Notes under the pieces: generated by a model
The model's database searches: none
Told to the model about the DNA's origin: nothing
The model's input: only the letters and a program-made list of their open reading frames with translations
Source: Aurantiochytrium sp. KH105
Lineage: Eukaryota; Sar; Bigyra; Thraustochytrida; Thraustochytriidae
Direction of reading: 5' to 3'
Length of the DNA: 64,000 nt
Assembly (NCBI GenBank): GCA_003116975.1
Contig: BGKB01000027.1
Span: forward strand, 310,001-374,000
Position numbers and translations under genes: made by a program
Part shown: in pieces, positions 30,984 through 41,851 of the stretch
How the letters are laid out: the number at the start of each line of letters is the position of its first letter
Position numbering within the stretch: the stretch's first letter is position 1

Positions 30984-32257
30984 ATGGCGGCGCGTGTGAG
31001 TGACGAGGAGATGGCGGCGACGATGAAGAGCCACATCGAGGTGGTGGTCCTTGTGCAGTGCTTCACTGGGGTCTCGCAGACCGAGATGTTCTCTGATCTC
31101 CAGCGCAACTGGAAGCTGCCGGAGCGAGAGAGGGATTTCAGACTGTCCTTGCAGATGTGTCGCCATTCAACTCCAACTGGGATCGCGCATGCGAGCTGTA
31201 CGCCTCGCTCACGGGCGGCAAGGTAGACTATGGGATTGCGCACAGCTCGAAGTGCAATCACGACCGGTATGGCAAGGACATGCCTGCCGTGTACCCGTAG
31301 TGGGACGAGGATCGCCCTGTGCACATGCTTGGAAACTCGATGGGCGGAATGACGATTCGCATGTTGGATCATCTGTTGCATGAAGGAAACCAGGCGGAGG
31401 TGGATGCTGCCCTTGCCGCCGGTGAAGCGCCGCATCCGCTGTTTACAGGAGGCAAGGCTAGTTGGATCAAGAGCATCACCACTGTGGCCTCTCCGCACGA
31501 TGGGAGCACGTTGGCCAAGTACGGCACGGAAAAGGAAGTCGGCTATGTGCTTGGGACTTTCATGAAGCTGGGACTCGTCGTTCTGGGAGAGGCCCTTGCC
31601 GGAAACTGGTTTTACGACATTGACAGCAAGCATCACAGGCTGTTGTCGATCACAGACGGGTCGTACAAGGACTTTGCGCTGCAAGATCTTTCTCCGGCAA
31701 AGGCGCTGGAAATGCAGCAAATGATGCCGATGGCGTACGAGGATCGTCGCTACTTTTCCTTTTCCGCCTTCACGACAAGACCGAGTGCGAAGGACAGCTC
31801 GGTGCAGGTGGCTAGCCCTTACACTATGCCAGCAACGATGAAGCCTTTGGCTAACATCATGGGCGGATGGTACTCTACATGGTACAAGGCATTTGACTTT
31901 AGCGAGACGCTGCGGACAAACGACGGTGCCGTCCCCTTGCACGCTGCGCGTTGCCCGCACTTGGCGTACTCGCCCGAGGAGGTGAAGGCCAAGAGTGGAA
32001 TGTACGACGAGACGTCGGCACAGTGGGGCCCGGGCAGGTGGTGGTACAAGGACGTCGAGCTTTCGCACCTCGAGGTGTTCTACACCAAGTTCACGCCCGA
32101 GGACGCCCGCGGCGACTGGGCTCGCGAGACCTTTGAGGACATGTACAGGATGCACGCGCGTCGCATTCTCGCCTCGGAGAACCTCGGTTCGTGGTCCGCA
32201 GTCACCCCGGTCACAACCACGCGGACGGCGGTCCGCACTCGATTTGTAGAAAAATGA
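30984..32257 (+). pseudogene. Broken family I.5-type lipase gene
   Basis: Two same-strand ORFs (30984-31226 and 31319-32257) together match the layout of thermoalkalophilic and staphylococcal lipases (bacterial family I.5). Seen: N-terminal VVLVQCFTGVSQTEMF (like the LLHGFTG oxyanion region, with HG replaced by QC); SPFNSNWDRACELYASLTGG in the lipase frame; nucleophile elbow GNSMGG; TVASPHDGSTL; Asp in TNDGAVPLH; and His in ELSHLEVF. The copy is damaged: the frame changes between EMF and the SNWDRA segment (near 31100), the conserved YWGG stretch is not found, and a TAG interrupts the frame at about 31301, just before the nucleophile elbow. The C-terminal half could still be translated from the internal ATG at 31319 but would lack the oxyanion region. 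The family is mainly bacterial, so acquisition by transfer is plausible. Secretion signal not seen. Confidence 0.85.
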
Positions 32258-32801
32258 CCTAACAGGTCTGAAAAAGCCCTAAAAGATATTGGGACTCTTG
32301 CGTTCCGAGGGACAACTGCCCATAGTACCCCCTCAATGCGTTGCTCGTGAAATCAGTTGGCCCGTCATTTTGCTGTGTTCATGGCGACGCTCTCTACTGC
32401 GTGCATCTGCGTGCGTGTATCGACCAAGTGTGCGTAATCAGCTTTGATTGAAACGATGCAGCGTCTTAGTTTAAAAATTAAAATGCAAAAAATGAAAGTT
32501 CGTTGCCGCGTCTTCTCGTGTGGGAGACTTGTCTGCGACACGACATGCGAGAGTGATCCGGATGCACGAGCAATAGACTGCTGCATCATGGGGAGGGGTA
32601 GTACAGTCTGTTCGCACAAGAAGCATGAGCAGATGCATGGGCCCGTTCATAACCGTCGCTGTTACCATGGCGCTGCGCGATGACAGATTCGGCAGATCCA
32701 GAAATCTCAACTCGACTGCGACATGCGACTCGTGAGAGGGCGCAGGTTATCATGAAGCAAACGTAGACAGACATAGAGTCGTAGCATGTGGCAGGTGCGG
32801 T

Positions 32802-32998
32802 CGCAAGACGCCATGATGGTCTCGGGGACTTTTCGTTGTCCGTCCATGACGCAAGCATGGCGAACGCAAGGTGGTCGTCGAGGAGCTCTGTTCAAGACGC
32901 GTTAAAGTGCGCTCTCACAAGGCGCCATGATGGTTTTGAGGAGAGTTCGCTGTACGTCCGTGACGCGCAAGTGAAGCGGTCGCTCGTGAGGTGGTTCG
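32802..32998 (+). repeat. Diverged direct repeat, two copies
   Basis: Copies at about 32802-32878 and 32915-32998, each with GCCATGATGGT, then a TCCGT-CATGACGC-like segment and ending near AGGTGGT. Identity is moderate by eye. Function unknown. Confidence 0.6.
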
Positions 32999-34624
32999 AA
33001 CGCGTCGACAAGCCGAAAGTCGGGAGGACGGACGGTATGTATGACCAGGCGCGTCTTTTTGTCGCGACGAGGGTGGATGTGAAATGAGTCGAAAAAGAGA
33101 CAGGGACGCAGTCGGGACCCTTGCATCGGCCATGCAAGGTCACCTTGCCATCGAGAGCAGCTGCAGCTGCCTGCGCGGCACGGCTGCATTCCTTTTTTTT
33201 CATTTCTCTTTTTTTTTCATTTTTCATTTTCTGTTTCTTTCTTTTTTGCTACCACGCTCCATTATCATTCGCGTGTCTGGGACTCGTCTCTTCTTCCCAC
33301 TCCGTCGCCACGGTTGATCATGAGCCCGCCGCAGTGGCCGCCGCTGCCGCTCCGCAACTCATGTGACTCACTGAGGGTAGAAACTGCGCGACGCAGGTTA
33401 TAAGAAAGATAAATAAACTCTTGGGTCTCACACGTCAACCACTTCTCAGACTCGATCCTGACAGAGATCGATCGATTGCAAGCGCGAACTCGCAGCCAGC
33501 CATGTGCAGGTCCACCGCAGCCGCAAGATCGGTCTCGGGGTGAGCACGAGCCAGCTGCAGCTGGTGTGGCTGCAGCGCAGCAGTCCTGCTGCACACGAAG
33601 GAGCTTGCTTTTCTCGCCCCGGAAAACCTGCGCAGCTCCCATAACCTGCGCTTGCGGCAGGCCCCTAACCCGTCCCTTCCTCCCCTGCTTCTGGTACACA
33701 CACACATCCGGCACCCTTGCTCTTCTCCACGCGCTCTCGGTGGCGTTCTCTCCACGGACCCGGACGCCCCGGGTCCCGGATACTTTCGCGGCCCGGCGCC
33801 GCAGCCGGCACAGGCCATGTCGGGCGGCGCGGCAGGCGCCCAGCACCGCGCGCCCTCCCTCCCCCCTCCCTCTTTCCCTCCCTGCCTCCGGCGCGGGCGT
33901 GCCTGCAGCCAGCTGCTTTCGCGCAGCAGCAGCATCGTCGCAGCGCCGCGCGGCCTCGCCAACCGCGCAGCTCCCGGCCGGCGCTCCCTCGCGCCCGCAC
34001 ACTGCCCTCCCTCCCTGGCCGCCGCCGCTCCGCCGCCCTGGTCTTACCCCGAGCGCGGCGCGGCTGCGGCGCGCCCCGCGCATTTCATCCGCTGCATCCC
34101 GCCTCGCGCCGCCCGTTCTCGGGCGCGGGGACGCGGCAGGTGCGGACATACACGCCTGCTGCTGCACGTGACACAGCAAGCAAGTAAGACGCGGGGCGAG
34201 GCGCGGTGGCGTACGCGCGGGGCGCGGGCTTCTCGCTTGCTGCTGCCTGGTTGCCGGCTGCTCGCTCGCGTTGTATCTTTCTCGCCTCCTTTCTTTCTGC
34301 GGCCAGCTGCGGACGGATGACGTCGCCGTGACGCTCGCGGGCTCGCTCGCGGAGGCCGCTCCGCCCCGCGCGCGTCGCGGCGGCGCCCACGAAGGCGACG
34401 TCATCGCGGGCGAGCTGCCGCTGCGCCTCGCAGCCTCGCCGGGAAGCAGCGGCGGCGGCGCGGATGAATGAAATGCGGCTCCCGCGCGGCGCCCGAGGTA
34501 AGAGGAGACGGCGGGAGGAGGAGGAGCTGCGTGCTGCCGCAGCTGCTGCTGCGCGGGAGCGGGACTGCCAAGATCTCCTTGCGGCGGCGCGGCTCGCTTC
34601 CAGGTGCAAAGCGCAGTGCAGTAC

Positions 34625-34660
34625 CGCGCGCGCTGCGCTGCGCTGCGCTGCGCTGCGCTG
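34625..34660 (+). repeat. (GCTGC)n short tandem repeat
   Basis: Six or so GCTGC units in GC-rich DNA. Confidence 0.85.
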
Positions 34661-35261
34661 CACCGTCTTACGGAGGAGGCGAGGCGGAGCGCGGTCGTGG
34701 CAGGCTCGCTGGGCGCGCATGCGTCCGAGGACGGGGAAGAGGTCGCGGAGCGGAGTGTATGGTATCCATGCAGCAGCCGTCCTGGCGGGCGGGCTGGCTG
34801 GTTGGCGGGGCAGGCAGGCAGGCGCCTCGCGCCGTTATTTTTTCATTTTTCTTTCTTTGGGGTTTTTTCATTGTTTCGAGTTTCATTTTTCTTTCTTTTT
34901 TCGGTCAAAAGAAATTCTTTCTTTCCTTCTTTCCTTCTTTCTTTTTTGAAAATAAATTCGAAAACGCGATCGAGCATGAGGAGGGAGGAATGAATTCTTG
35001 GAGGCGCAAGCAAGCGCAAGGCGAAGGAGGCCCTGCGCGCGCGCGCCGTTCCTGTCGCGCGGCCTCCGTCCAGCCGGTCCTTCGCGCCCGCGACGCCGCG
35101 CCGTTCCGCTTCGATCGCCCCGAGCCCAAGCCCGAACGAACAACCGGCCCGAGATAAAGAAGCCAAGATACAGTAAGAAGATAGATAACCTAACCCCCAA
35201 AAATTCGTGCTAACGTAGTTGCAGTAGTATCACCCATCCTCAGCCCCTCGCGGTCCGCCCG

Positions 35262-35303
35262 CGACGCAAGCAAGCAAGCAAGCAAGCAGGCAGGCAAGCA
35301 AGC
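35262..35303 (+). repeat. (AAGC/AGGC)n tandem repeat
   Basis: Tetranucleotide tract of AAGC units with AGGC variants. Confidence 0.85.
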
Positions 35304-35330
35304 CTGCGCCCTCCTCCTCCGCGGAGAGAG

Positions 35331-35367
35331 GCCGAGCCGAGCCGAGCCGAGCCGAGCCGAGCCGAGC
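35331..35367 (+). repeat. (GCCGA)n tandem repeat
   Basis: About seven perfect GCCGA pentanucleotide units. Confidence 0.95.
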
Positions 35368-35839
35368 AGAAGCGCGGCGTCCGTCCGCGGGCCGTCCATC
35401 CCTTGCTGTTCTTCTGCGTCCTGGACATCCGTCCCTCTGTATCTTAGCCTCTCTTGTCTCGTCTTATCTTATCTATGGCCGCCGCCGCAGGCGCTGTTTC
35501 CTTTCGGAAGGGACGCGCCGCGCCGGAAGAGCGGCGCCGGTGGTGGAAGGCGCGCGCAGCGCAGGGCGGCCAGGAACTGCGGCGGAGGAGGAGGCAGGGA
35601 GCGGGCAGGACAGGGCAGGCCAGGTGCTGTCGCTGTCTGGCGAAGGCAGGGCCGGCTTTCGTGGTTTCTGATGGCTTCGACGCTTGGTTGTTTGCTTACA
35701 TACCAGTCTTTTCTCCTTTTCAGATCTCCTTCTTTTACCTTTCCTTTCTTTCTCTTTTTTCTTTTTCCACGAAATTATTTTTCTTTCGGGTTTCAAACCT
35801 TCTTTCTTTCTTCCTTTCTCGTTCTTCTCCTCCTTGCTC

Positions 35840-35915
35840 TTCTTTACTTTACCATACTTTACTTTACTTTACTTTACTTTACTTTACTTTACCATACTTT
35901 ACTTTACTTTACTTT
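35840..35915 (+). repeat. (ACTTT)n pentanucleotide repeat
   Basis: About 15 ACTTT units with two ACCAT interruptions, about 230 bp upstream of the PEPCK start codon. It may affect promoter structure, which I cannot judge from sequence alone. Confidence 0.95.
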
Positions 35916-35970
35916 GCTGGGCATGGTCTCTCTGCTAGTTTGGGGTGTGAGGGAGTGAGTGAGAGTGGTT

Positions 35971-36018
35971 TCCCTTCCTTCCTTCCTTCTTTCTTTCTTT
36001 CTTTCTTTCTTTCTTTCG
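35971..36018 (+). repeat. (CTTC/CTTT)n pyrimidine tract
   Basis: All-pyrimidine tetranucleotide tract ending about 125 bp before the PEPCK ATG; probably 5' UTR or core promoter. Confidence 0.9.
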
Positions 36019-36142
36019 TTTTTTCGAAGGCAGGGCCAAGCTGGAGCGGCGGCGCAGCAGCAAGCACGCAAGCAATCCCGCAACCCGATCGCAGAGACCT
36101 CCGGCACCAACGAGCCCGGCGCGACAGACGAAGGAGCACAAG

Positions 36143-38392
36143 ATGATGCTGAGCCTCCGCAAGGCGGTGCGCGCGGGCGCGCGCAGCCAGCAGGCCATGC
36201 GCGTGGCCGCGGCGCGGTTCTCGACGAGCGAGACCCTGAGCGCGAGCGACCTCAAGCTCGAGGCGTACGGCATCAACAACTCGTCCGCCACGGTGTACCG
36301 CAACCTCTCGTACGAGGACCTCGCCAAGCATGAGCGCGAGGGCAACGAGGGCGAGGCCACCAAGGACGGCGTCTTCTCCGTTGACACCGGCATCTTCACC
36401 GGCCGCTCCCCCAAGGACAAGTGGTACGTCGAGACCGAGAGATAAGAGATCAAGAGAGAGAGAAACAGAGACACAGAGAGAGACGACGCCCTCCCTCCGC
36501 CAACGCCAAGATCCTCGACCCCAGCCAGCATCGTATCCACCTTGCTTGGTCACGCCGATGTTGCATTGCACTCTTGCACAATTGCACTGCATTGCAATCC
36601 GATGCGTTGCATTGCAGAGGTGCGCAATGCCGACCAGCAACGGTGCACGCCCTATGCATTGCACCAGTGACGCTTGCCTGCTTGCTTACTTTCTTGCTTG
36701 CTTGCGCTTCTTAATGGCTGGCCAGCTTGGAGGAAGGACGGCGTAGGACATGGACGAGGGACGCACGGACGGAAGAAGGAAAGCGAGAGAGAGAAAGAAG
36801 GGGAAAGAAGGAGAGGAGAGAAACGGCGGGCGTAGGTGCGCTTGCGCTTGCGCTCGCCAGAGAGAGAGAGACGCGGAGATGGGGGCGAGAGGGCGGTGAC
36901 ACGCGCGCGTGCCCTAGGGAGCGAGAGGACGCGAAGACTGACAGAGTGCGTGCATGAATGACTGAATCGATGGAACAACAGGATCGTCAAGCAGATGCCC
37001 TCCGCAGAACACCTCGACTTCGGCCCCGTGAACCAGCCCGTGAGCGAGGAGATCTTCGACGAGCTGTACGAGAAGGTCGTCGACTACTACGGCACCGTCC
37101 CCAAGATGTACGTCAACGACCTCTACTGCGGCGCCAGCCCCGCCTCGCAGAGGCCCGTCCGTTTCATCACCGAGCTCGCGTGGCAGGCCCACTTCACCCG
37201 CAACATGTTCATCCGCCCCGAAACCAAGGAGGAGGTCAACAACTTCGAGCCTGCCTTCACCGTCATCAACGCCTGCAAGCTCTCCAACGAAAAGTGGAAG
37301 GACCACGGCCTCAACTCGGACGTCTTTGTCGGCTTCAACATCGAGAAGAAGGTCGCCATCATCATGGGCACCTGGTACGGTGGTGAGATGAAGAAGGGTA
37401 TCTTCTCCATGATGAACACCTGGCTTCCCCTCGAGGGCACCCTCGCCATGCACTGCTCCGCCAACAAGGGCAAGGACGGCTCCACCGCCCTCTTCTTCGG
37501 TCTCTCCGGTACCGGCAAGACCACCCTCTCCGCCGACCCCAACCGCGCTCTCATCGGTGACGACGAGCACGGCTGGGACGACCACGGTATCTTCAACTTT
37601 GAGGGCGGCTGCTACGCCAAGACCATCAACCTCACCGAGGAGAACGAGCCCGAGATCTACCGCGCCATCAAGGCCCCCGGCGCCCTCCTCGAGAACACCA
37701 TGATCAAGGACGGCACCCCCGACTACTTTGACACTAGCAAGACCCAGAACGGCCGCGTCAGCTACCCCATCGAGTACATTGAGAACTTCGACAAGGAGCA
37801 GATGGGCGGCCACCCCAAGGATGTCATCTTCCTCACCGCCGACGCCTTTGGCGTCCTCCCCCCGGTCTCCAAGCTCACTGGCGACCAGCCCATGTACCAC
37901 TTCCTTTCCGGCTACACCGCCAAGGTTGCCGGCACTGAGCGCGGCGTCACCGAGCCCACCGCCACCTTCAGCACCTGCTTTGGCGCTGCCTTCATGACCC
38001 TGCCTCCCGCAAAGTACGGTGAGCTCCTCGAGAAGAAGATTGACACCCACAAGACCAACGTCTACCTCGTCAACACCGGCTGGAGCGGCGGTAGCGCCAC
38101 CAGCGGTGCCAGCCGCATGAGCATCAAGGACACCCGCGCCTGCATTAACGCCATCCTCGACGGCTCCATCCTCGACGCCGACTTCCAGACCGAGCCCTTC
38201 TTCAACCTCCAGATCCCCAAGGCCCTCGGCAAGATTGACCCTAAGGTCCTCAACCCCCGCGATGCTTGGTCTGACCCCGCCGAGTACGACGCTGCCGCCA
38301 AGAAGCTCGCCGATATGTTTGTTGAGAACTACAAGCAGTTCATCAAGCCCGGCCTCAAGGACTTTTCTGCCGGTGGCCCCCCGCAGAACTAA
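36143..38392 (+). CDS. PCK: ATP-dependent phosphoenolpyruvate carboxykinase, two exons
   Basis: Exon 1 is 36143-36423 and exon 2 is 36982-38392; the 558-bp intron (36424-36981) has a GTACGT donor and an ACAACAG acceptor. The join restores [15 protein letters not shown], the expected PEPCK sequence, and gives 563 aa. Catalyses oxaloacetate + ATP to PEP + CO2 + ADP (gluconeogenesis or anaplerosis). Seen: [12 protein letters not shown], the kinase-1a P-loop in [20 protein letters not shown] (kinase 2/metal), and NTGWSGG. This is the ATP-type enzyme (bacteria, plants, fungi, trypanosomatids), not the GTP-type of animals. The N-terminus ([15 protein letters not shown] to [11 protein letters not shown]) is Arg-rich, lacks acidic residues and has an RFS-type cleavage context, so mitochondrial targeting is likely. 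Start chosen as the first of two adjacent ATGs. Codon use is strongly C-biased in the third position, suggesting high expression. Confidence 0.97.
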
Positions 38393-39463
38393 TTTGCTAC
38401 ATCACCCTTAAAACAACTGCGCTGTCCGCTATTTTGTTCCTCCTCCTCGCCTCCAGTCTCTCTAGCTTGGCCACTCGTTCTACCGCTACACCACCATCAG
38501 CACTTTTACCTGTTTAGAGTTGTTACCAGCCAGGGTCATGATTGACTAGGGCACAAAAACAATGTCCGAGGCGCGGACGGGCCACAGCGGCAGCCGCAAA
38601 TGCAGTCGTGTCGTGAATCCTTTTCTGTATGTGACTGTGTTGGCTGCAGGTAGCTTGCCAAGTTCGCCGCTCTTCAAATCCTCAGATTTGACCTTTTCGC
38701 TAGTGTGCTGTTCGTAGACTAACAAAGGCCAGCTGGCTGCGGCCCCACCACGCATGGTAGGTTTCCCGAGTTTGTGGCGCATAATGAAGTGTCAGTGGCA
38801 GGCTTTTCAAATAGAATAGAACAAGCAAGCAGCCACAAAGGGAAATGGAAGGCGATTTTTAAAACTCACCAATGTATAGTAAGACTATACGAAAACGGCG
38901 TCTGTTTCCTTGGTTGCTCAACCAGCCACGGCGAGCCAGCTGACTGTGAGACTGAGTGTCTCGCAAGTCAACTTTATTTTATTATTGTAGTTGTAGTTGT
39001 TTTGAATGTAGTTGCTTGATTCGTTTTCAGGATGGTCACAAAAGGAGTGCTGGCATCGGTCATGCTGCGACAAGCGAGATGGACGAGTTGCAGCAATCAT
39101 GAAGAGTCCCTCTAACTTACGTAGACCTGCGTCCAGACATCCGAGTCTACAACAAACCTTGCCGTTCTCGCTACGAAATTGCAACTTGATCTTCAGCTCC
39201 CCTCGTTCAGGCAACCAAAACAAGCCTAGCTGCTCTCGCTTCTTGAAGTTTCAGCTCCTCTTGCTACCACGACAGCATCGTCTTTCGCTCAAATAACTGC
39301 AAGACGGTTCATTCACCTGTCAACGCTGCAGGCGACGAGCTATAGCTAGCAAGCTTTCGAAAGTAGTTCTAAAAGTAATGCAGCCAGCAAAAGCTGTCTT
39401 GCGCAACCCATTTTGCTTGTCTGTGCTGGACGTCGAGCCGCGACCACACACAGAATTGCGCCC
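38393..39463. other. Intergenic
   Basis: PEPCK 3' UTR and the promoter side of the LRR-NEL gene. AT-richer than the genes. No ORF or RNA gene is supported. Confidence 0.55.
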
Positions 39464-41851
39464 ATGGAGGAGCGCCGGCGCTCAGGCGCGTGTAGCCTGC
39501 TCAGCCCGTTGCAAAGGAACTCGCACAAGCGCCGGCGCAGACGCGACGTCCTCGCCGACCTCCTACGCGCGTGGAGCGCAGCGTACACTGAGGAGCAAAA
39601 TGTGGACGACCCCGAGAACGACGGAGGAGCACACGCTCGTCTGCTCGCCGCGCGCAAACTTGCTGCCGATCGGCTGCTTGAGACCTGCGAGCTGGTGACG
39701 GACAATACGCTACGCGGAAATGTGAACCTGGCCGGAATCGAGGACCTCGATACCTTGCCCGAGTTTCTGCATTGTGTTGAAGGAGACCTCGACCTCGAAG
39801 GCTGCACGGCCCTGGAATCGCTCGGAAATGACCTCGAGCTCGTGACTGGCAACTTGAATTGCCTCCGCTGCGCAAGCCTCGTCACGCTCCCGGGGCAGCT
39901 CTGTGTCGACGGCTGGGCAAATTTTGGGCGCTGCCATGCCCTGCAAGAGATCCCATCAGGCGTCAGAATTGCTGGCTGGGTTTCCCTTCACGGATGCACC
40001 TCCCTCGCTGCTCTCGATGGCCTTGCCAACGTCGGCGGCGCTCTCCGTCTGTACCAGTGCCAAGGCCTGCGCATGCTTCGCCAGCTTTCCATCCGCGGAA
40101 ACCTTGACGCTTCTGCCTGTGCGCTTCAGGACGTTGGTGGTTTGCGAGTTGGCGGCCATCTCGACCTAAGTCACAACAGATCACTGCGAGCGCTCATGGG
40201 CCCACTACGCGTCGGTTGGGCGCGCCAGCGCGCCGAAGAACTCTCTCATCCGCACGCATACTCTATCAATTTGGCCGACTGCGGCCTGCGCGAGCTTCCG
40301 CCAGACTTTCTCGAGATCAGCGACCAGGGCGGCATCAATCTCGCCGGCAACAATGCTCTCGAGTCTGTGCACGCCCTGCGGTGCGCTGTTGGAAAGCTTA
40401 ATCTGTCCAACTGCGTATCCTTGCGCGAGCTCGGCCCCGACCTGTCCGTGCTGTGGACACTCAATCTCGAAAATTGTGCACAGCTCCGTGCGCTGCCCTC
40501 GGGACTCTGTCTTCGAGGCGATCTCACAGTGAGCCACTGCGCCTCCCTCCTCGAGCTTCCTGCGGACCTCGAAGTCCTGGGCGACCTTGAATGCGTGAGC
40601 TGCCATGCTCTTGCCAGAGTTGGCGCCTTGCATGTAGGAGGTCGCGCCAATTTCGCACATTGCAATGCCTTGCACTCTCTCGACGCGGGAGCGACATTTG
40701 GCAATTCCATCATTCTCGACCAATGTGTGTCATTGCTCCGTCTCCCCGACGATTGGACAGTCGTGCATGGAGACCTTTCGCTCCGCCTCTGTGCGGACCT
40801 AGTTGAACTGCCTTCTGAATTGCGTCTCGTGCACGGCGTTCTCGACCTTTTCGGGTGCGCCAGCTTAAGGGCCCTTCCATCTGGTCTCATCGTGCGGAAA
40901 GGAACCGTTGGCTTTGACCCTGAGCAAACGCAACAAAGTCAACGCAAATGGTCTCTAGAGAGCGCGCTCGACTTTTGGTCTCCCAACGAGGATGATGAAA
41001 TGCGTGACCGGATGAGACGCGCCATTTGCTTTGAGCCCGCCTATGAGCGCAACATTGTCATCTTTCTTGACAAAGTGCGACACACGAAAGATTTCGCCAT
41101 TGCCCCGGAAGTCGTGCGCGACCAAGTGATCGATGCACTCGACCTGGTTGCCTCCGACCCGTCTAGTGATGCAGCTCAAGCCATACTTTTGCGCATGGCA
41201 GACGCCGTTAACGCTTGTCACGACAAGCCGGCGTGGGCACTCTCAGAGCTCCATGCACTCGCTCTCGTTGAAAATGCACGCGGAGATCGCGACGCGCTTC
41301 AAGAGATTGGCCGTCGCATGATGCGACTTGGCATGGTTCAGGACGCTGCGCTGGAGATTGTCCAGACAGACCGCACTCTCGACGACGTTTCTGTCTTTCT
41401 CGCGCTTCAGTGTCAGCTCAAGGAGTCTCTCGACCTTCCTGTTCTGGTGCAGGACTTTCTCTTTCGCAAACTCTGCAGCATTCAACCGGAGCGAGTCCAG
41501 GCCCTGGAGAAGGCAATCCTCGAGGTGCCCGAGTCGGCCTTTCAGACATGGCTCGCGGCGTGGTCACCGTGGCAGCGTCAGCTTCGGTTTGAGACGGCGG
41601 AGTCTCTCCGTCTCGCCCCCGAGAAACTTCCCTATGCCAAGGTTACGGCGCGCGACCTTTCCGCGGCGCGCGATCTTTTGGGAGAGAAAGTCGCAACGCC
41701 GGTCGTTTTGCGTGGGCATTCTTCCGAGATCTTTGACTTGGATCAGCTCCTGGATGTGTGGACGGCCACCGGCCGAGGCATCTCGCCCTCTGACCCGCTT
41801 TCCTCGGAAGACTTGCGCCACGCGCTTGCGCAATGTCGATCCTCGACGTGA
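39464..41851 (+). CDS. LRR protein with NEL-type (IpaH/SspH-like) E3 ubiquitin ligase domain
   Basis: 795 aa, intronless; the first ATG (39464, MEERRRSGAC) was chosen because the open frame upstream has no ATG. Residues about 75-480 are leucine-rich repeats of about 20-22 residues, with a pattern like LDLEGCTALESL, LHGCTSLAALDG, LSNCVSLRELG. Residues about 490-795 match the NEL fold of bacterial IpaH, SspH and SlrP effectors: catalytic C-x-D in NACHDKPAWALSEL (Cys585, Asp587; codon 41216), then a long helix pair, VFLALQCQLKESLDLP (IpaH has a YLAFQ..L.EKL-type segment here) and WLAAWSPWQRQL (IpaH WFSLWGPW-type). Known NELs transfer ubiquitin through this Cys and are restrained by the LRR. In this nuclear context it may act as a host E3 ligase, origin by transfer from bacteria being the simplest idea. 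No signal peptide or membrane segment. The assignment rests on remembered motifs. Confidence 0.85.
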   Translation: MEERRRSGACSLLSPLQRNSHKRRRRRDVLADLLRAWSAAYTEEQNVDDPENDGGAHARLLAARKLAADRLLETCELVTDNTLRGNVNLAGIEDLDTLPEFLHCVEGDLDLEGCTALESLGNDLELVTGNLNCLRCASLVTLPGQLCVDGWANFGRCHALQEIPSGVRIAGWVSLHGCTSLAALDGLANVGGALRLYQCQGLRMLRQLSIRGNLDASACALQDVGGLRVGGHLDLSHNRSLRALMGPLRVGWARQRAEELSHPHAYSINLADCGLRELPPDFLEISDQGGINLAGNNALESVHALRCAVGKLNLSNCVSLRELGPDLSVLWTLNLENCAQLRALPSGLCLRGDLTVSHCASLLELPADLEVLGDLECVSCHALARVGALHVGGRANFAHCNALHSLDAGATFGNSIILDQCVSLLRLPDDWTVVHGDLSLRLCADLVELPSELRLVHGVLDLFGCASLRALPSGLIVRKGTVGFDPEQTQQSQRKWSLESALDFWSPNEDDEMRDRMRRAICFEPAYERNIVIFLDKVRHTKDFAIAPEVVRDQVIDALDLVASDPSSDAAQAILLRMADAVNACHDKPAWALSELHALALVENARGDRDALQEIGRRMMRLGMVQDAALEIVQTDRTLDDVSVFLALQCQLKESLDLPVLVQDFLFRKLCSIQPERVQALEKAILEVPESAFQTWLAAWSPWQRQLRFETAESLRLAPEKLPYAKVTARDLSAARDLLGEKVATPVVLRGHSSEIFDLDQLLDVWTATGRGISPSDPLSSEDLRHALAQCRSST

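Larger units (their letters stand above)
32258..36142. other. Gene-poor, simple-repeat-rich 3.9 kb
   Basis: No gene I can support. 32258-33300 has moderate GC and a diverged direct repeat (listed). 33450-35150 is very GC-rich with long uninterrupted frames on both strands that translate to Ala/Arg/Pro runs, typical of compositional ORFs. 34830-34950 and 35700-36020 are T/C-rich. The last few hundred bases are the PEPCK promoter and 5' UTR. Confidence 0.6.

Noticed and set aside
28291-31303. Reassignment of TAG to an amino acid, suggested by in-frame TAGs in the TIR gene and the lipase
   Set aside because: TAG is the natural terminator of the kinase, RING and both sulfotransferase-like genes.
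30815-32155. 446-codon minus-strand ORF
   Set aside because: Antisense to the lipase remnant, whose plus strand shows catalytic motifs; its start is coded by the CAA repeat complement.
33265-34404. 379-codon minus-strand ORF and overlapping plus-strand ORFs of 150-230 codons
   Set aside because: Very GC-rich DNA open in several frames at once; translations are Ala/Arg/Pro runs without domains.
36914-38050. 378-codon ORF opposite PEPCK
   Set aside because: Exact shadow of PEPCK, caused by its strong C-ending codon bias.
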